A DNA stretch of 64,000 nt from Defluviimonas salinarum (lineage in GTDB: Bacteria; Pseudomonadota; Alphaproteobacteria; Rhodobacterales; Rhodobacteraceae), in contig NZ_JAPDOG010000003.1 of NCBI RefSeq assembly GCF_026013545.1, positions 62,001-126,000 of the forward strand, in the 5' to 3' direction. Shown here piece after piece: positions 38,889 to 48,684 of this stretch. Every line of letters starts with the position of its first letter. Position 1 is the first letter of the stretch. Position numbers and translations under genes: made by a program. The notes under the pieces are model-generated. The model did not search any database, was not told the origin of the DNA, and was given only the letters and a program-made list of their open reading frames with translations.

Positions 38889-38965
38889 TGGCGCGGTTGA
38901 CGGGGCTCGAACCCGCGACCCCCGGCGTGACAGGCCGGTACTCTAACCGACTGAGCTACAACCGC
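38889..38965 (-). tRNA. tRNA-Asp (anticodon GTC), copy 2
   Basis: Same 77-base sequence as the neighbour, with encoded CCA. It is the promoter-proximal member of the pair on the minus strand. Tandem tRNA-Asp genes are likely transcribed together. Confidence 0.97.
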
Positions 38966-39106
38966 GTGTCCACCCGCCCGGATCGCCGCCCGAGCGTGGG
39001 ATGCGTAATAGGCATCTCCCGCTCCCCCGTCAAGCAGCGCCGTAGCGATTTCGGACACGAATTTTCAACCGGGGTCGAATGCGCGATAGAAGCGGGGATC
39101 GTAAGG

Positions 39107-39148
39107 CGCGAGAGGCTCGAACGCCCGACATCTTCGGTGCGAGCGAAG
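39107..39148 (-). repeat. Degenerate 3' fragment of tRNA-Val (attachment-site remnant); no gene seen in 38966-39542
   Basis: Aligned without gaps to 44472-44513, part of the intact tRNA-Val(TAC), 37 of 42 bases match, including the uninterrupted blocks GAGAGGCTCGAAC and CCCGACATCTTCGGTG. It covers the T arm and anticodon arm in the same orientation as the tRNA; the 5' half is missing and the anticodon is altered. This is the layout left when an element integrates at a tRNA 3' end. The rest of 38966-39542 shows only shadow frames and no convincing gene. Confidence 0.7.
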
Positions 39149-39542
39149 GCTTCCGATGCCAGTCGACAAGGAAGAAGGCAACGGAACCCTGCACACGTCG
39201 GGGATGTTTACGGATGACCCGAACAATCCCCGTGCCCACAGGGATGATAAGCTTGGGAACACGTCGCAAGTCGGCTGCAGGCGTGGTGCCGCAGAGGTGT
39301 CCTTCGCCCCTCCCCCATCGTTCCCGCCGGTTCGCGATGCTTTCGGCGGTACGCCGAAGCCGCGCTGATATGGCGGATTCGCATCGTGCCCGGAACGCAC
39401 CAAGCCGGTCGAAGCCGTGACGAGTCCAAGGCGAGGCACGCGCACCGGTGGAAGCGATGCCCCGCTCCCGAGGCCGCGAGTCGACTTTTTCGCCGATTTG
39501 TGAGAGCGTTAGGAAGTGGCTCCAGAAATGGAGAGTGGGGCA

Positions 39543-40817
39543 ATGGTGAGATTGACGCGTACATGCGGCTGCATCGCCCTCCTTGTCGTATTGTGTGTTG
39601 CGCCAGCAGGCTGGGCACAGGACGCGCCGACGGGCGGCACCGACGAAACGCCGGCATCCTTGCGCAAGGTGCTTGCGCTCCTTGAGGATGAGATCGCGCG
39701 CGCGCGCGACGAACGCGATGGGCTGGTCACCGAGATCGCCGGCGCGAAATCCACGCTTGACGATCTCACGGCGCGGATCGCCGTGCTTGAGGAGAACCGG
39801 AAGGGTTTCGAAACCGAGATACACGGCGTCGAGGCGCAGCTGACCGAGCGCCAGGCGGAGTTGCAAAGGGTCGAGGAGCAGCTGCGCGACTCCGGCGCCC
39901 GCATCACCGAGTTGCAGAACGAGTCGGCGGGTTCCGTGACGGAGCAAACCGCCAAGATCGAGGCGATGCGGGAAGAGGCCGCGGGCATCGCGGCCGAGAT
40001 CGAGGCGCAGCGTGCACGCGGCTCGGAGTTGGACGTCGAGATCGGCGCGCTGGCACAGCGTCGGGGCGCGGCGGCGGCCGAGGTCGAGGCGCTGCGCAAT
40101 CAGGCCGAGACGGCGAGATCGACGATGTCACGGATTACCGCAGAGATGGCGACGAAGGCTGCCGAGCTTGGCGCGCTGGCCGACGAGGTGGCGGCAGCGC
40201 GCGCGGAACGCGATGCCGCGTCCCAGGACGCGGCGCGGATCCGCGAGGATCTTGCCGCCATCACCGAAGAACTCGTGGCGGCCCGGACCGCGCTTGACGA
40301 GTCGCGCGGGGAAAAGGACGCGGTTGAGGCGGCGGCCAGCGCCGCCGTGGAGGAGGAACGCAAGCTCGTGTCCGCCCTGAAATTGATGGGCGAGGAGAAG
40401 GAGTTGCGCGAGGCCGAGATCGCCGATCTGGCGGCGCGCAAGGACGGCGTCGCGGGGGAACTGGCCGAGCTCGAGGCGCTTGTCGCGGCGGCGGAGGCCA
40501 CACTGCAGTTGACGCGCAACGCGCAGGCCGCCACCGAGGCCGCGCTGTCGGCAGCGTCTCCGGCACTTGCGCCGGGAACGACGAACGCCGCCCCGGAAGC
40601 GGGCGGCGCAGCGGTGCCGGCGCCGCCGTCACCTGCCGACGTGCGCGCGGTGCTGATCGCGGCGCCGGGTATCGATGAGGTGACGCCGGAGGCGTTCGAG
40701 CGGCTGGTGAGCGAGCTTTCATCCGGCACCTGCCCGACCGACGCCCTGAAGTCCGCGACCGGCAGGATCAATCGGCAGACACTTGTGTATTTGATCAGGT
40801 CCATGGGCGCGTGTTGA
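39543..40817 (+). CDS. Exported coiled-coil protein
   Basis: A 424-residue protein with a Sec signal peptide (residues 1-24, ending GWAQ) and a long coiled coil (about residues 40-325, heptad-rich in Glu, Ala and Arg). A Pro/Ala linker (about 335-365) leads to a small C-terminal domain (about 366-424) with SGTCPTDALK and the final residue Cys. I chose the ATG at 39543 because it gives a proper signal peptide. I do not recognise the family. The TAXI protein gene follows 33 bp later on the same strand, so an operon is likely; both proteins end in cysteine. Confidence 0.82.
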   Translation: MVRLTRTCGCIALLVVLCVAPAGWAQDAPTGGTDETPASLRKVLALLEDEIARARDERDGLVTEIAGAKSTLDDLTARIAVLEENRKGFETEIHGVEAQLTERQAELQRVEEQLRDSGARITELQNESAGSVTEQTAKIEAMREEAAGIAAEIEAQRARGSELDVEIGALAQRRGAAAAEVEALRNQAETARSTMSRITAEMATKAAELGALADEVAAARAERDAASQDAARIREDLAAITEELVAARTALDESRGEKDAVEAAASAAVEEERKLVSALKLMGEEKELREAEIADLAARKDGVAGELAELEALVAAAEATLQLTRNAQAATEAALSAASPALAPGTTNAAPEAGGAAVPAPPSPADVRAVLIAAPGIDEVTPEAFERLVSELSSGTCPTDALKSATGRINRQTLVYLIRSMGAC

Positions 40818-40850
40818 GCTGCCGGCGCCCGGTTTCGAAGGGAGGACACG

Positions 40851-41915
40851 GTGACCAGACTCCACGGATTATTGATTCAAGCCATTGCTATCCTCGCGCT
40901 TGCCGCGGGGTTCGCATCGCCCGCAACGGCCCAGAGCGTCGAGAGGAATATCCTCACCGGAGGACCGACCGGAACCTACATCCAGTTCGGAAACGACATG
41001 AGCCGGATGGCGGCAAAATGCGGCATTACCCTCAATGTTCGCGAGAGCGCGGGCTCGCTGGAGAATTTCCTCGGCGTCCGCAACCGTCCGCAGACCCAGT
41101 TCGGTATCGTCCAGAGCGACGTGCTGGAATACATGCGCACCTTCGCCAGTAGCGATCCGGCAATCGCGCGGGCGATATTCGGCGTACGGATCGCCTTCCC
41201 ACTCTACAACGAAGAGGTGCACATCCTCGCCAGGCGTGAGATCGGGTCGCTCGAGGATCTGACCGGCAAGCGAGTCGCGGTCGGCGTCGAGGACAGCGGC
41301 ACGTTCCTGACTGCCTCGCTCGTGCTCGACCTCGCCGGAGTCCGGCCGGCCGAACGGGTGACGATCGACGCCGACACCTCACTCGCGCGCCTGATCGAGG
41401 GCAGCATCGACGCCTTCTTCTATGTCGCGGGTGCGCCGACGAAGATTTTCCAGTCGCCCGAGATCGATGGCGCGGCGCTGCACCTCCTGCCGATCACCAA
41501 CCCGACGCTCGCCGCTGTCTATGTGCCGTCGCGGATCGAGGCTGGCACCTATGCGTTCCAGACCGAAGGGATCGACGTCGTCGCGGTGAAGGCGGTGTTG
41601 ATGACCTATGAGTACGAGCCGGGCCGCAACGCCTATCACCGCGAAAGCTGCCGCTCGGTGTCGGACCTCTCGAGTATCGTGCTTACGAATTTCAAGGAGT
41701 TGCAGGCTTCGGGCCATCCGAAATGGAAGCAAGTCGATCTCAACGATATCCCGCCGGGTTGGGAGATCGGCAATTGCGTGAACGAGGGGTTGAGCGAAAC
41801 CTACCAGTTGCAATGCGCCGCACCGGTGCCCGCAGCAGCACCGGAACCCGAGTCGATCGAGAGCCAGGCGAACCAGGCCTACCGCGCGAGAATCTGCGCT
41901 GCGGTCGGTTGCTGA
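40851..41915 (+). CDS. TAXI-family solute-binding protein without a nearby TRAP permease
   Basis: A 354-residue exported protein of the TAXI group, the binding proteins of TRAP transporters. The signal peptide ends near ATAQ; ILTGGPTGTYIQFGNDM, VQSDVLEYM and the later GVEDSGTF block are typical. The start is GTG with GGGAGGACAC upstream. No DctQ or DctM membrane gene is in the window. The C-terminal tail adds a Pro/Ala linker and ICAAVGC, absent from usual TAXI proteins. With its neighbours it may be a sensor or scaffold part rather than a transport part. Confidence 0.88.
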   Translation: MTRLHGLLIQAIAILALAAGFASPATAQSVERNILTGGPTGTYIQFGNDMSRMAAKCGITLNVRESAGSLENFLGVRNRPQTQFGIVQSDVLEYMRTFASSDPAIARAIFGVRIAFPLYNEEVHILARREIGSLEDLTGKRVAVGVEDSGTFLTASLVLDLAGVRPAERVTIDADTSLARLIEGSIDAFFYVAGAPTKIFQSPEIDGAALHLLPITNPTLAAVYVPSRIEAGTYAFQTEGIDVVAVKAVLMTYEYEPGRNAYHRESCRSVSDLSSIVLTNFKELQASGHPKWKQVDLNDIPPGWEIGNCVNEGLSETYQLQCAAPVPAAAPEPESIESQANQAYRARICAAVGC

Positions 41916-41925
41916 CGAGCCGGAG

Positions 41926-43881
41926 TCACCCGCCGTCGATCGGCAACCATGGAGAGGCGACTTCGTCCGAGCCGGGACCACCTGCGGCGACGACCCGCCA
42001 GGCGCGGGCGGCGCCCGGCGCACTGACCCGGATTGCCGAGATGACGAGTGGACCCGCGGTCAGCGAGACCGAGCCCGGTTCGGTGCCGAGTTCAACACGG
42101 TAGTGCGACGGTGCGGCGCCATCGCCGCCTGTCCAGACCAGTTCCACGGACCCGTCTGGCATCCTCCCTGCATAGAGCGGCACCGGCGGGCCCGGCGTGC
42201 TCTCGGGCTCGCTCGGGGCGAGTTCGGCGAGGCCGCGGACGGCTCCCGCGATCGCCGTCCCGGCTTCGCCGTACCAGCCCCGAGCAAGGCCGCGGTTCGT
42301 CGCGACCCCCTCGCCGGTCTCATAGATCTGGCCGAGGTAATAGGCGGCGCGGTCATGACCGTGCAGCGCCGCAAGGGCGAAGTGGACCACCGCGAGTTCC
42401 GGGTCGTCGCCGCCAATCTCGATCGCCGCTCGGAACCGGTCTGCAGCGGTCGCGGGGATGGCCGCGACGGCGGTGCGGATCCGCCCGACTCGGGTCAGAA
42501 GCTCCAGATCGGGCGTCGGTGCGGCCGCGGCCGGCCGGTTTGGCGCGGTCGGCGGCACACCGGCGACAATGCGGCTCAGCGTGTCCTGGAGAAAAGCATC
42601 CGTTTCCGCCTTCAGGACGGCGATGCGCGCCGCGAGCGGCGTGCCGGGATCAGCGAGGTAGAAGGCGCCACCGGCCATCGCGGTGAGCGCCGTGACCGCC
42701 AGCACGAGGCGCCGGGCCGCCGGGCGTCGGCGCGGCGTCGGCGCGGGAGCGGCCGTGGGCGGTGGATCCGCGACCCTCTGCGCATCGGAGAGGACGATCG
42801 GCGGAGCGGGTTCAGGTTGCGCGGCGCCGGTGTGCGGTCGGCGCGATGCGGGCACCGCTGCGGCGGCCCTGGGGGCAACCCGGCCCTGGACGCCGCCTGG
42901 CCGTATCAGTAGGGGTTCGGTCCGCGAGGCACTGTCCAGGGCGGCGGCGAGCATAGTGGCCGGAGGCGGCGGCGGCGCGGATGCGCCGGCGGACCTTACG
43001 CTCCGGGGCATGGGCCGGGACTCGGCTTCCCCGATCCCGCTTCCGGTCTGCGACTCGGCGAGGGCGCGCCTCATCACGATGCTGATCAGACCATCGAGCC
43101 CAAAGGCGGCAATTGCGGCTCGGACGGTGTGCCGATCGATCCGGCTGACTCCCTTATGGGTCGCCTGGCTGAGGCAGCCCTCGCAAACCGCATTTATCTT
43201 CAGCGGCACGCCGCCGGTGCGCGTGAACACCTCCTCGAGCGCCCCGGCATCGAAAAGGTCTCCGCGTGCGCCGGCGGCGGTGACGGCGTGGCGGACGTAG
43301 GCGGCAGTGTCCTTGGCGGACATGGGTTCGAGTTCGAAGCTCGGTCCGACGATGTCGGGCGCACCGCGATAGGCACGCTCGAAGAGGTCGGGCAGGCCGG
43401 CCAACACAAGTTTGAGCAAGGCGCCGTCACCCTGCTCGCCGACGGAAAAATAGTAAAGAGTTGAGAGCGTTTCGTCTGACAGTCGGTCTGCGTCATCGAC
43501 GATGAGAAGGGGTGCCGGCCCCTTCGAGGCGGCGGAGGTCAGGTAATCGGCGAGCGCGGCGCAGTTCCGGTCACGGGTGTCGCCCGCTTCCCCGGCATCA
43601 AGCGCGGTCAGCACTGCGGCGCAGGGATCCTTGGAAAGGGCTGCGGGGTCCGCGACGAGCCCGATGGCCCGTTCGGCCCGTTCACGCCGCACGAGTTCAC
43701 GGATCAGGGTCGAGCGGCCGGTGCCCGGCTCGCCGACGAAGATCGTAAGAGGTGCGCGGCTGCGGGCCGCGAAGCCGAGCCGGTCGAACGCGAGGGCATG
43801 GGACTTGCTCCAGTAGACCGAAGACCCGCCTTCCGGTGTGGAGAACGGGCTGTGCCGCAGGCCCAGCGCTGCTTCGTACAT
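41926..43881 (-). CDS. ExeA-like AAA ATPase with membrane segment and periplasmic Sel1-like region
   Basis: A 651-residue protein. The N-terminal ATPase domain (about residues 1-270) starts YEAALGLRHSPFS, like ExeA/GspA. Walker A is GEPGTGRST and Walker B is LLIVDDADRL. A Pro/Ala-rich stretch and a membrane segment (about 385-407) follow. The periplasmic part has a Sel1-like repeat (AAYYLGQIYETGEGVATNRGLARGWY) and a beta-rich, fibronectin-like end. ExeA proteins help assemble secretion pores through the wall. It is convergent with the TAXI gene, with a 10-bp gap. No type II secretion genes are seen here. Confidence 0.87.
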   Translation of the reverse strand: MYEAALGLRHSPFSTPEGGSSVYWSKSHALAFDRLGFAARSRAPLTIFVGEPGTGRSTLIRELVRRERAERAIGLVADPAALSKDPCAAVLTALDAGEAGDTRDRNCAALADYLTSAASKGPAPLLIVDDADRLSDETLSTLYYFSVGEQGDGALLKLVLAGLPDLFERAYRGAPDIVGPSFELEPMSAKDTAAYVRHAVTAAGARGDLFDAGALEEVFTRTGGVPLKINAVCEGCLSQATHKGVSRIDRHTVRAAIAAFGLDGLISIVMRRALAESQTGSGIGEAESRPMPRSVRSAGASAPPPPPATMLAAALDSASRTEPLLIRPGGVQGRVAPRAAAAVPASRRPHTGAAQPEPAPPIVLSDAQRVADPPPTAAPAPTPRRRPAARRLVLAVTALTAMAGGAFYLADPGTPLAARIAVLKAETDAFLQDTLSRIVAGVPPTAPNRPAAAAPTPDLELLTRVGRIRTAVAAIPATAADRFRAAIEIGGDDPELAVVHFALAALHGHDRAAYYLGQIYETGEGVATNRGLARGWYGEAGTAIAGAVRGLAELAPSEPESTPGPPVPLYAGRMPDGSVELVWTGGDGAAPSHYRVELGTEPGSVSLTAGPLVISAIRVSAPGAARAWRVVAAGGPGSDEVASPWLPIDGG

Positions 43882-44189
43882 AGGCAACCGTATCCCCCCG
43901 AAACTCTTAGGGGCGGAATCGTCCCTTGGCGGCAGGTCGGAGCGAGCTTCTCGCTACGCGGTCGCCGGGTATTGAAGGGCCGCTGCTCACTGCGGCCGCC
44001 GCTATACGCGTGCCGCCGCGCCGGGCGATCGAACCCGGGCTCTGCCCCCCAAGTGCCCGCGGATGCCGTCCGGTTCCAGTCTGCCCCAAACGGTCCCGAA
44101 AATCCAGCCGATCGCCACCGCCCCGGTGTCCGAGTTCCCCCTCGACACCCGGTAGAAGGCGGCCGCTGGCAAGACCGCGGAGCCGTTGC

Positions 44190-44380
44190 CAGCGCAAAAC
44201 CAGGCTCGACGACGCTCGCATTCATGCTTTACGCCACACTATCGCCGTTACGACACTCGGCGCGCGCGTGCCCATCTGGGATGACCGATCAGATCCTCGG
44301 GCACCGCAATCCGGTCACGACCTGTTGGTTATGGAGGCGATTCCCGCCCGATCTCATGCAGGGCGCGATCAACGTCTCGA
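44190..44380 (+). pseudogene. Remnant of a tyrosine recombinase (integrase) C terminus; rest of 43882-44463 empty
   Basis: In one frame LDDARIHALRHTIAVTTLGA matches the catalytic HxLRH block of tyrosine integrases. In a second frame MTDQILGHRNPVTT and PPDLMQGAIN match the LGH-x-TT block and the C terminus. At least two frameshifts and loss of the N-terminal part show decay. It lies about 85 bp from the 3' end of tRNA-Val(TAC), the usual place for the integrase of an element inserted in that tRNA. No other gene is visible in this roughly 580-bp gap. Confidence 0.78.
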
Positions 44381-44463
44381 TCTTCTCTACGGTGCGCGAT
44401 TCCAACGGTCAGGCTCACCAACCTCAGGTCGCTTCGCAATCTTAACCTGACTTGCTGGTTCTT

Positions 44464-44539
<76 letters not shown>

Positions 44540-44733
44540 GCAGCGCTGGATGTAGCGCCTGAGGCAGCGCGGGGCAAGCCCTCCGTCGGGCAAGCGCGGG
44601 CCGAAACCGTCTTCATGTTCGAGTCCATGCCCTGTCGTCGTGCTGAAGCTGTATCGGCGCCGGATCGAGGGCACCTCGCCCGGATCCCGGCGCGGCGCTC
44701 CGGCATCCGGAAGCGCCGCCAATACCGCGCGGT

Positions 44734-44949
44734 TCAGGCCCGCATCGCCCCCCTGAGACCAATGCCGACGAGGCCGGCATTGATCAGAAGATAGGGAGAG
44801 GCGCTGCCGAAGGTCAGACTCACGGCCTTGGCCCAGTCGGCGAGGTGGTGGACCGGCTCGAAGGCGATGAAGAGCCCGGCCAGGAGCGGCAGCGCCGAGG
44901 CGAGCCAGGTCAGGGATGTCGGCTTAACGTATTTGCGCAAGGGTTCCAC
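44734..44949 (-). CDS. Small membrane protein, unknown
   Basis: A 71-residue protein with two hydrophobic segments (about 14-32 and 46-66). The start is GTG with a good GGAGG 8 bases upstream. No family is recognised. It lies alone between the two tRNA-Val genes. Confidence 0.62.
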   Translation of the reverse strand: MEPLRKYVKPTSLTWLASALPLLAGLFIAFEPVHHLADWAKAVSLTFGSASPYLLINAGLVGIGLRGAMRA

Positions 44950-45049
44950 TGGCAGACCTCCGAAGGCAGCTGAATGCCCGCGGGATCACACCACGGCGCG
45001 GTTCAGACCCCGTTAAGGGGCCGCGCGCCGTAGGGTTACACGGGTTGGA

Positions 45050-45124
45050 TGGTGGGTGATGAGGGATTTGAACCCCCGACATCTTCGATGTGAACGAAGC
45101 GCTCTACCACTGAGCTAATCACCC
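45050..45124 (-). tRNA. tRNA-Val (anticodon CAC)
   Basis: A full cloverleaf on the minus strand: acceptor GGGTGAT / ATCACCC, discriminator A, encoded CCA. The anticodon loop is TTCACAT (CAC). It reads GTG codons and differs from the TAC isoacceptor 510 bp away. Confidence 0.96.
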
Positions 45125-45200
45125 GTCCGGCCGGGTTCCTAACCGCATTCTCGGGTTACCGCAAGAGGTCTTTCGACCGCGGCGGTCCACAGAAAACATC

Positions 45201-45231
45201 GGGGCCCGCCGCGGCAAACGCGGCGGGCCCC
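45201..45231 (-). terminator. Strong GC hairpin after lon
   Basis: A perfect 13-bp stem GGGGCCCGCCGCG / CGCGGCGGGCCCC with a 5-base loop lies 25 bp past the lon stop codon. On the minus strand GATGTTTTC follows, so it fits an intrinsic terminator with an imperfect T-tract. Confidence 0.85.
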
Positions 45232-45256
45232 GTCAATCCTGATACCGGCCGCGGGG

Positions 45257-47665
45257 TCAGTGCGCCGTGGCGCCCGAACCCTCGCCCTTGTCGGAGAGCG
45301 CGGCCTTGGCGGCGGCCTCCTCGGCCTCCTCGTCCCAGACGATCGGCTCCGGTTTCCGCGCCAGCGCATGGCGCAGCACCTCGCGGACGTGGGAAACCGG
45401 GATGATCTCCAGCCCGGCCTTCACGTTGTCGGGGATCTCCGGCAGGTCCTTGGCGTTCTCCTCGGGAATCAGCACCGTCTTGACCCCGCCGCGGAGCGCG
45501 GCCAGGAGCTTCTCCTTCAGCCCGCCGATTGCCAGCACATGGCCGCGGAGCGTCACCTCGCCGGTCATCGCGATGTCCTTGCGGACCGGGATCTGGGTCA
45601 GTACCGAGACGATCGAAGTCACCATCGCGACGCCGGCCGACGGCCCGTCCTTCGGCGTCGCGCCTTCGGGAACGTGGACGTGGATGTCGATCTTCTCGAA
45701 GACCGGCGGCTTGACGCCGATTTCGGGGCTGATGGCGCGCACGAAGGACGACGCCGCGTCGATCGATTCCTTCATCACCTCGCCGAGCTTGCCCGTCGTC
45801 TTCATCCGCCCCTTGCCGGGCAGCTTCAGCGCCTCGATCGACAGGAGATCTCCGCCGACGGAGGTCCAGGCGAGACCCGTCACCACACCGATCTGGTCCT
45901 CCTTCTCGGCAAGTCCGTAGCGGAACCGCTTGACCCCGAGGAAGTCCTCGAGATTCTCCGGCGTCACCTCGACCTTCTGGGTGTCCTTCTTGACGATCTT
46001 GGTCAGCGCCTTGCGGGTCAGCTTGGCGATCTCGCGTTCGAGGTTCCGCACCCCCGCCTCGCGGGTGTAGGTGCGAATCATCTCCTGCAGCGCATCGTCC
46101 GTCAGCTTGAACTCGGTCTTCTTCAGCCCGTGGTTCTTCACCTGCTTCGGGATCAGGTGCTGCTTGGCGATCTCGCGCTTCTCGTCCTCGGTGTAGCCGG
46201 CGAGCGGGATGATCTCCATCCGGTCCAGAAGCGGCGACGGCATGTTGTAGCTGTTCGCCGTGGTCAGGAACATCACGTTCGAGAGGTCGTACTCGACCTC
46301 GAGGTAGTGGTCCATGAACGTGTTGTTCTGCTCCGGATCGAGAACTTCGAGCATTGCCGAGGCCGGATCGCCGCGGAAGTCCTGGCCCATCTTGTCGATC
46401 TCGTCCAAGAGGATCAGCGGGTTCGTGGTCTTGGCCTTCTTCAGCGACTGGATGATCTTGCCCGGCATCGAGCCGATATAGGTCCGGCGGTGGCCGCGGA
46501 TCTCGCTCTCGTCGCGCACGCCGCCGAGCGAGATGCGGATGAACTCGCGCCCCGTCGCCTTCGCGACCGACTTGCCAAGCGAGGTCTTGCCGACGCCCGG
46601 AGGCCCGACGAGGCAGAGGATCGGTCCTTTCATCTTCTGGCTGCGCTGTTGCACGGCCAGATACTCGACGATCCGCTCCTTGACCTTTTCGAGACCATAG
46701 TGATCGTTATCAAGGACTTCCTGAGCTTTCCTCAGGTCCTTCTTGACGCGGGACTTCACCCCCCAGGGCAGGCTGAGGAGCCAGTCGAGGTAGTTCCGGA
46801 CCACGGTCGCCTCGGCCGACATCGGCGACATCGACTTCAGCTTCTTCAGCTCGGCCTCCGCCTTGTCGCGGGCTTCCTTCGAAAACTTGGTATTCGCGAT
46901 CTTCTCGGCCAGTTCGTTGATCTCGTTCTGGCCGTCCTCGCCGTCGCCGAGTTCCTTCTGAATGGCCTTCATCTGCTCGTTCAGATAGTACTCGCGCTGG
47001 GTGCGCTCCATCTGGCTCTTGACGCGGGACTTGATCTTCTTCTCGACCTGCAGGACCGACATCTCGCCCTGCATCAGCCCGTAGACCTTCTCCAGCCGCT
47101 CGGCCACGTCGAGCGTCTCCAGAAGCTCCTGCTTCTGGTTCACCTCGATGCCGAGATGGCCCGAGACGAGGTCGGCGAGCCGCGCCGGCTCGCGTGCCTC
47201 GGCCACGGCCGAGAGCGCCTCTTCCGGCACGTTCTTCTTGATCTTGGCGTAGCGCTCGAACTCCGCCGCGACCGAGCGCAACAGCGCCTCGACCGAGGCC
47301 GAGTCGCCCGGCAGTTCCGTCAGAGCCTCGGCGCTGGCCTCGAAGTAGGAGGGGTTCTCGATGAATTCGACGATCCGAACGCGGCTCTTGCCCTCGACGA
47401 GCACCTTCACCGTTCCATCCGGCAGCTTGAGAAGCTGCAGCACGTTGGCGAGCACGCCGGCGCGGTAGATCCCGTCCGTGGTCGGATCGTCGATCGTCGG
47501 GTCGATCTGCGAAGACAGCAGGATCTGCTTGTCCTCGCGCATCACCTCTTCCAGCGCCCGCACCGACTTCTCGCGCCCGACGAAGAGAGGCACGATCATG
47601 TGCGGAAACACCACGATGTCGCGCAGCGGCAGCACCGGGTAGCTGGAGGCAAGAATATCTGTCAT
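45257..47665 (-). CDS. lon: ATP-dependent Lon protease
   Basis: An 802-residue LonA protease, a cytoplasmic hexamer that degrades misfolded and regulatory proteins. The N-terminal substrate domain ([23 protein letters not shown]) is followed by the AAA+ domain with [13 protein letters not shown] and LLDEIDKMG. The C-terminal protease domain has the catalytic Ser in [10 protein letters not shown] and the Lys in the LKEKLLAA region. Length and motifs are normal. It is a single gene with its own promoter and terminator. Confidence 0.98.
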   Translation of the reverse strand: MTDILASSYPVLPLRDIVVFPHMIVPLFVGREKSVRALEEVMREDKQILLSSQIDPTIDDPTTDGIYRAGVLANVLQLLKLPDGTVKVLVEGKSRVRIVEFIENPSYFEASAEALTELPGDSASVEALLRSVAAEFERYAKIKKNVPEEALSAVAEAREPARLADLVSGHLGIEVNQKQELLETLDVAERLEKVYGLMQGEMSVLQVEKKIKSRVKSQMERTQREYYLNEQMKAIQKELGDGEDGQNEINELAEKIANTKFSKEARDKAEAELKKLKSMSPMSAEATVVRNYLDWLLSLPWGVKSRVKKDLRKAQEVLDNDHYGLEKVKERIVEYLAVQQRSQKMKGPILCLVGPPGVGKTSLGKSVAKATGREFIRISLGGVRDESEIRGHRRTYIGSMPGKIIQSLKKAKTTNPLILLDEIDKMGQDFRGDPASAMLEVLDPEQNNTFMDHYLEVEYDLSNVMFLTTANSYNMPSPLLDRMEIIPLAGYTEDEKREIAKQHLIPKQVKNHGLKKTEFKLTDDALQEMIRTYTREAGVRNLEREIAKLTRKALTKIVKKDTQKVEVTPENLEDFLGVKRFRYGLAEKEDQIGVVTGLAWTSVGGDLLSIEALKLPGKGRMKTTGKLGEVMKESIDAASSFVRAISPEIGVKPPVFEKIDIHVHVPEGATPKDGPSAGVAMVTSIVSVLTQIPVRKDIAMTGEVTLRGHVLAIGGLKEKLLAALRGGVKTVLIPEENAKDLPEIPDNVKAGLEIIPVSHVREVLRHALARKPEPIVWDEEAEEAAAKAALSDKGEGSGATAH

Positions 47666-47740
47666 GCGCTTTCCTTATTCATGGCAGGAACGCTCCGGCC
47701 CCGGTCTTCGGCGGCCACCGGCATTCCCCGTTCAGCGCCT

Positions 47741-47769
47741 TATCTAAGTAGGCACACGAAGAGCTTCAA
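47741..47769 (-). promoter_or_regulatory. Probable lon promoter
   Basis: On the minus strand TTGAAG is followed after 17 bases by TAGATA, a good sigma-70 match, 75 bp upstream of lon. The same bases contain GTTGAA-N13-CTACTTA, which resembles a heat-shock (RpoH) promoter, so heat induction is possible. Confidence 0.5.
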
Positions 47770-47904
47770 CCGGACGCTGGCCCGGCATCGCCGCACAATG
47801 CCCCGCCCGTCCGGCAAGGGCAAGAACGCAAGAGTGCTAATCCGCGGACTGCTGCCGGGTCGCGCCTGCCTGTCGCGCCCGGCAACCCGATCCGGTGTCG
47901 AAAC

Positions 47905-48522
47905 CTAGTGCGGCATCGGCGCACGCGCCGAGCGTTCCGCCGGCATGCTCAGGACCGCGTATCTGCGCCCGTCTCCGGGGTTGCAGTAGGGCTCGCCGAT
48001 CCGGTCCGCCTGCCAGCCGAGCTGCCGCAGTGCCCGCATCAGCGACACGGGCGAAAGCGACATCAGCTCATGTGCCCCGTGGCGCCGCGCCACCTCCGCC
48101 AGCCCCTCGACGATCAGCGACAGGCACCGGGAGCGGTCGGCCTGCGACCGGACCTCGTCCGACATTACCAGCCGCGTGCATTCCCAGACATGGGGCGTGT
48201 CGATCTCGCGGCCAAGCACCTGGCTCGGAATGTCGGCGAGCTTGCCGGCTACCGCGTCGCGCAGCATGTAGGTGTGGTCACCCCAATGCGAGGTCGTGGG
48301 CATCGTCCGGGCACCGCCGACGACCTCCCCGTCGCGCAGCACCAGCGAGTAATGCGCAAGTGGGTTGTCATACTGGTCCATCTCTACAAGGTCGTTGTGC
48401 GGAATGTCCCAGCCGAGCGTGTCCACGAAGAACTGCTTGCGCAGCTTCAGGTAGTCGTAGAACGCCGTGCCGTGGCGATGCAGTTCCGACATGTCAAAGG
48501 TGATGTTGTGCATGTTTTGCAT
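47905..48522 (-). CDS. LuxI-family acyl-homoserine lactone synthase
   Basis: A 205-residue LuxI-type enzyme that makes an acyl-homoserine lactone signal from SAM and an acyl carrier. The conserved residues are in place: Arg, Phe and Trp in RKQFFVDTLGW, Glu-Asp-Asp in VEMDQYDNP, Arg in GGARTMPT, and Glu and Arg in WECTRL. AGGAGGGG precedes the ATG at 48522. The protein belongs to a diverged branch, so the acyl chain cannot be guessed. luxR lies 162 bp upstream on the same strand. Confidence 0.92.
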   Translation of the reverse strand: MQNMHNITFDMSELHRHGTAFYDYLKLRKQFFVDTLGWDIPHNDLVEMDQYDNPLAHYSLVLRDGEVVGGARTMPTTSHWGDHTYMLRDAVAGKLADIPSQVLGREIDTPHVWECTRLVMSDEVRSQADRSRCLSLIVEGLAEVARRHGAHELMSLSPVSLMRALRQLGWQADRIGEPYCNPGDGRRYAVLSMPAERSARAPMPH

Positions 48523-48562
48523 GGTTTTGCCCCTCCTAATGGCGGGGAAATTAGGCACCACG

Positions 48563-48583
48563 AAACATGGTTTATGAAACGTT
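48563..48583. promoter_or_regulatory. Candidate LuxR operator upstream of luxI
   Basis: Two overlapping small palindromes, AAAC-ATG-GTTT and GTTT-ATG-AAAC, lie 41-60 bp before the luxI start, where a lux box would be expected. They do not match the classic lux box, so this is a position-based guess. Confidence 0.35.
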
Positions 48584-48684
48584 ATCGGAGAGTTGACAGG
48601 AGATTTTCCCCCATAGGGAGAGTGAGCCAGTTACATGGGCTTTTGGAGAGCCCGCTCAAGCGGACATGAGACGGTCCTGTGGCG

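Noticed and set aside
38711-39058. Repeated peptide frame across the tRNA-Asp genes
   Set aside because: The repeat is only the translation of two identical tRNA genes.
45260-47908. Long plus-strand frame of 882 codons opposite lon
   Set aside because: The lon gene on the other strand is certain; this frame is its shadow.
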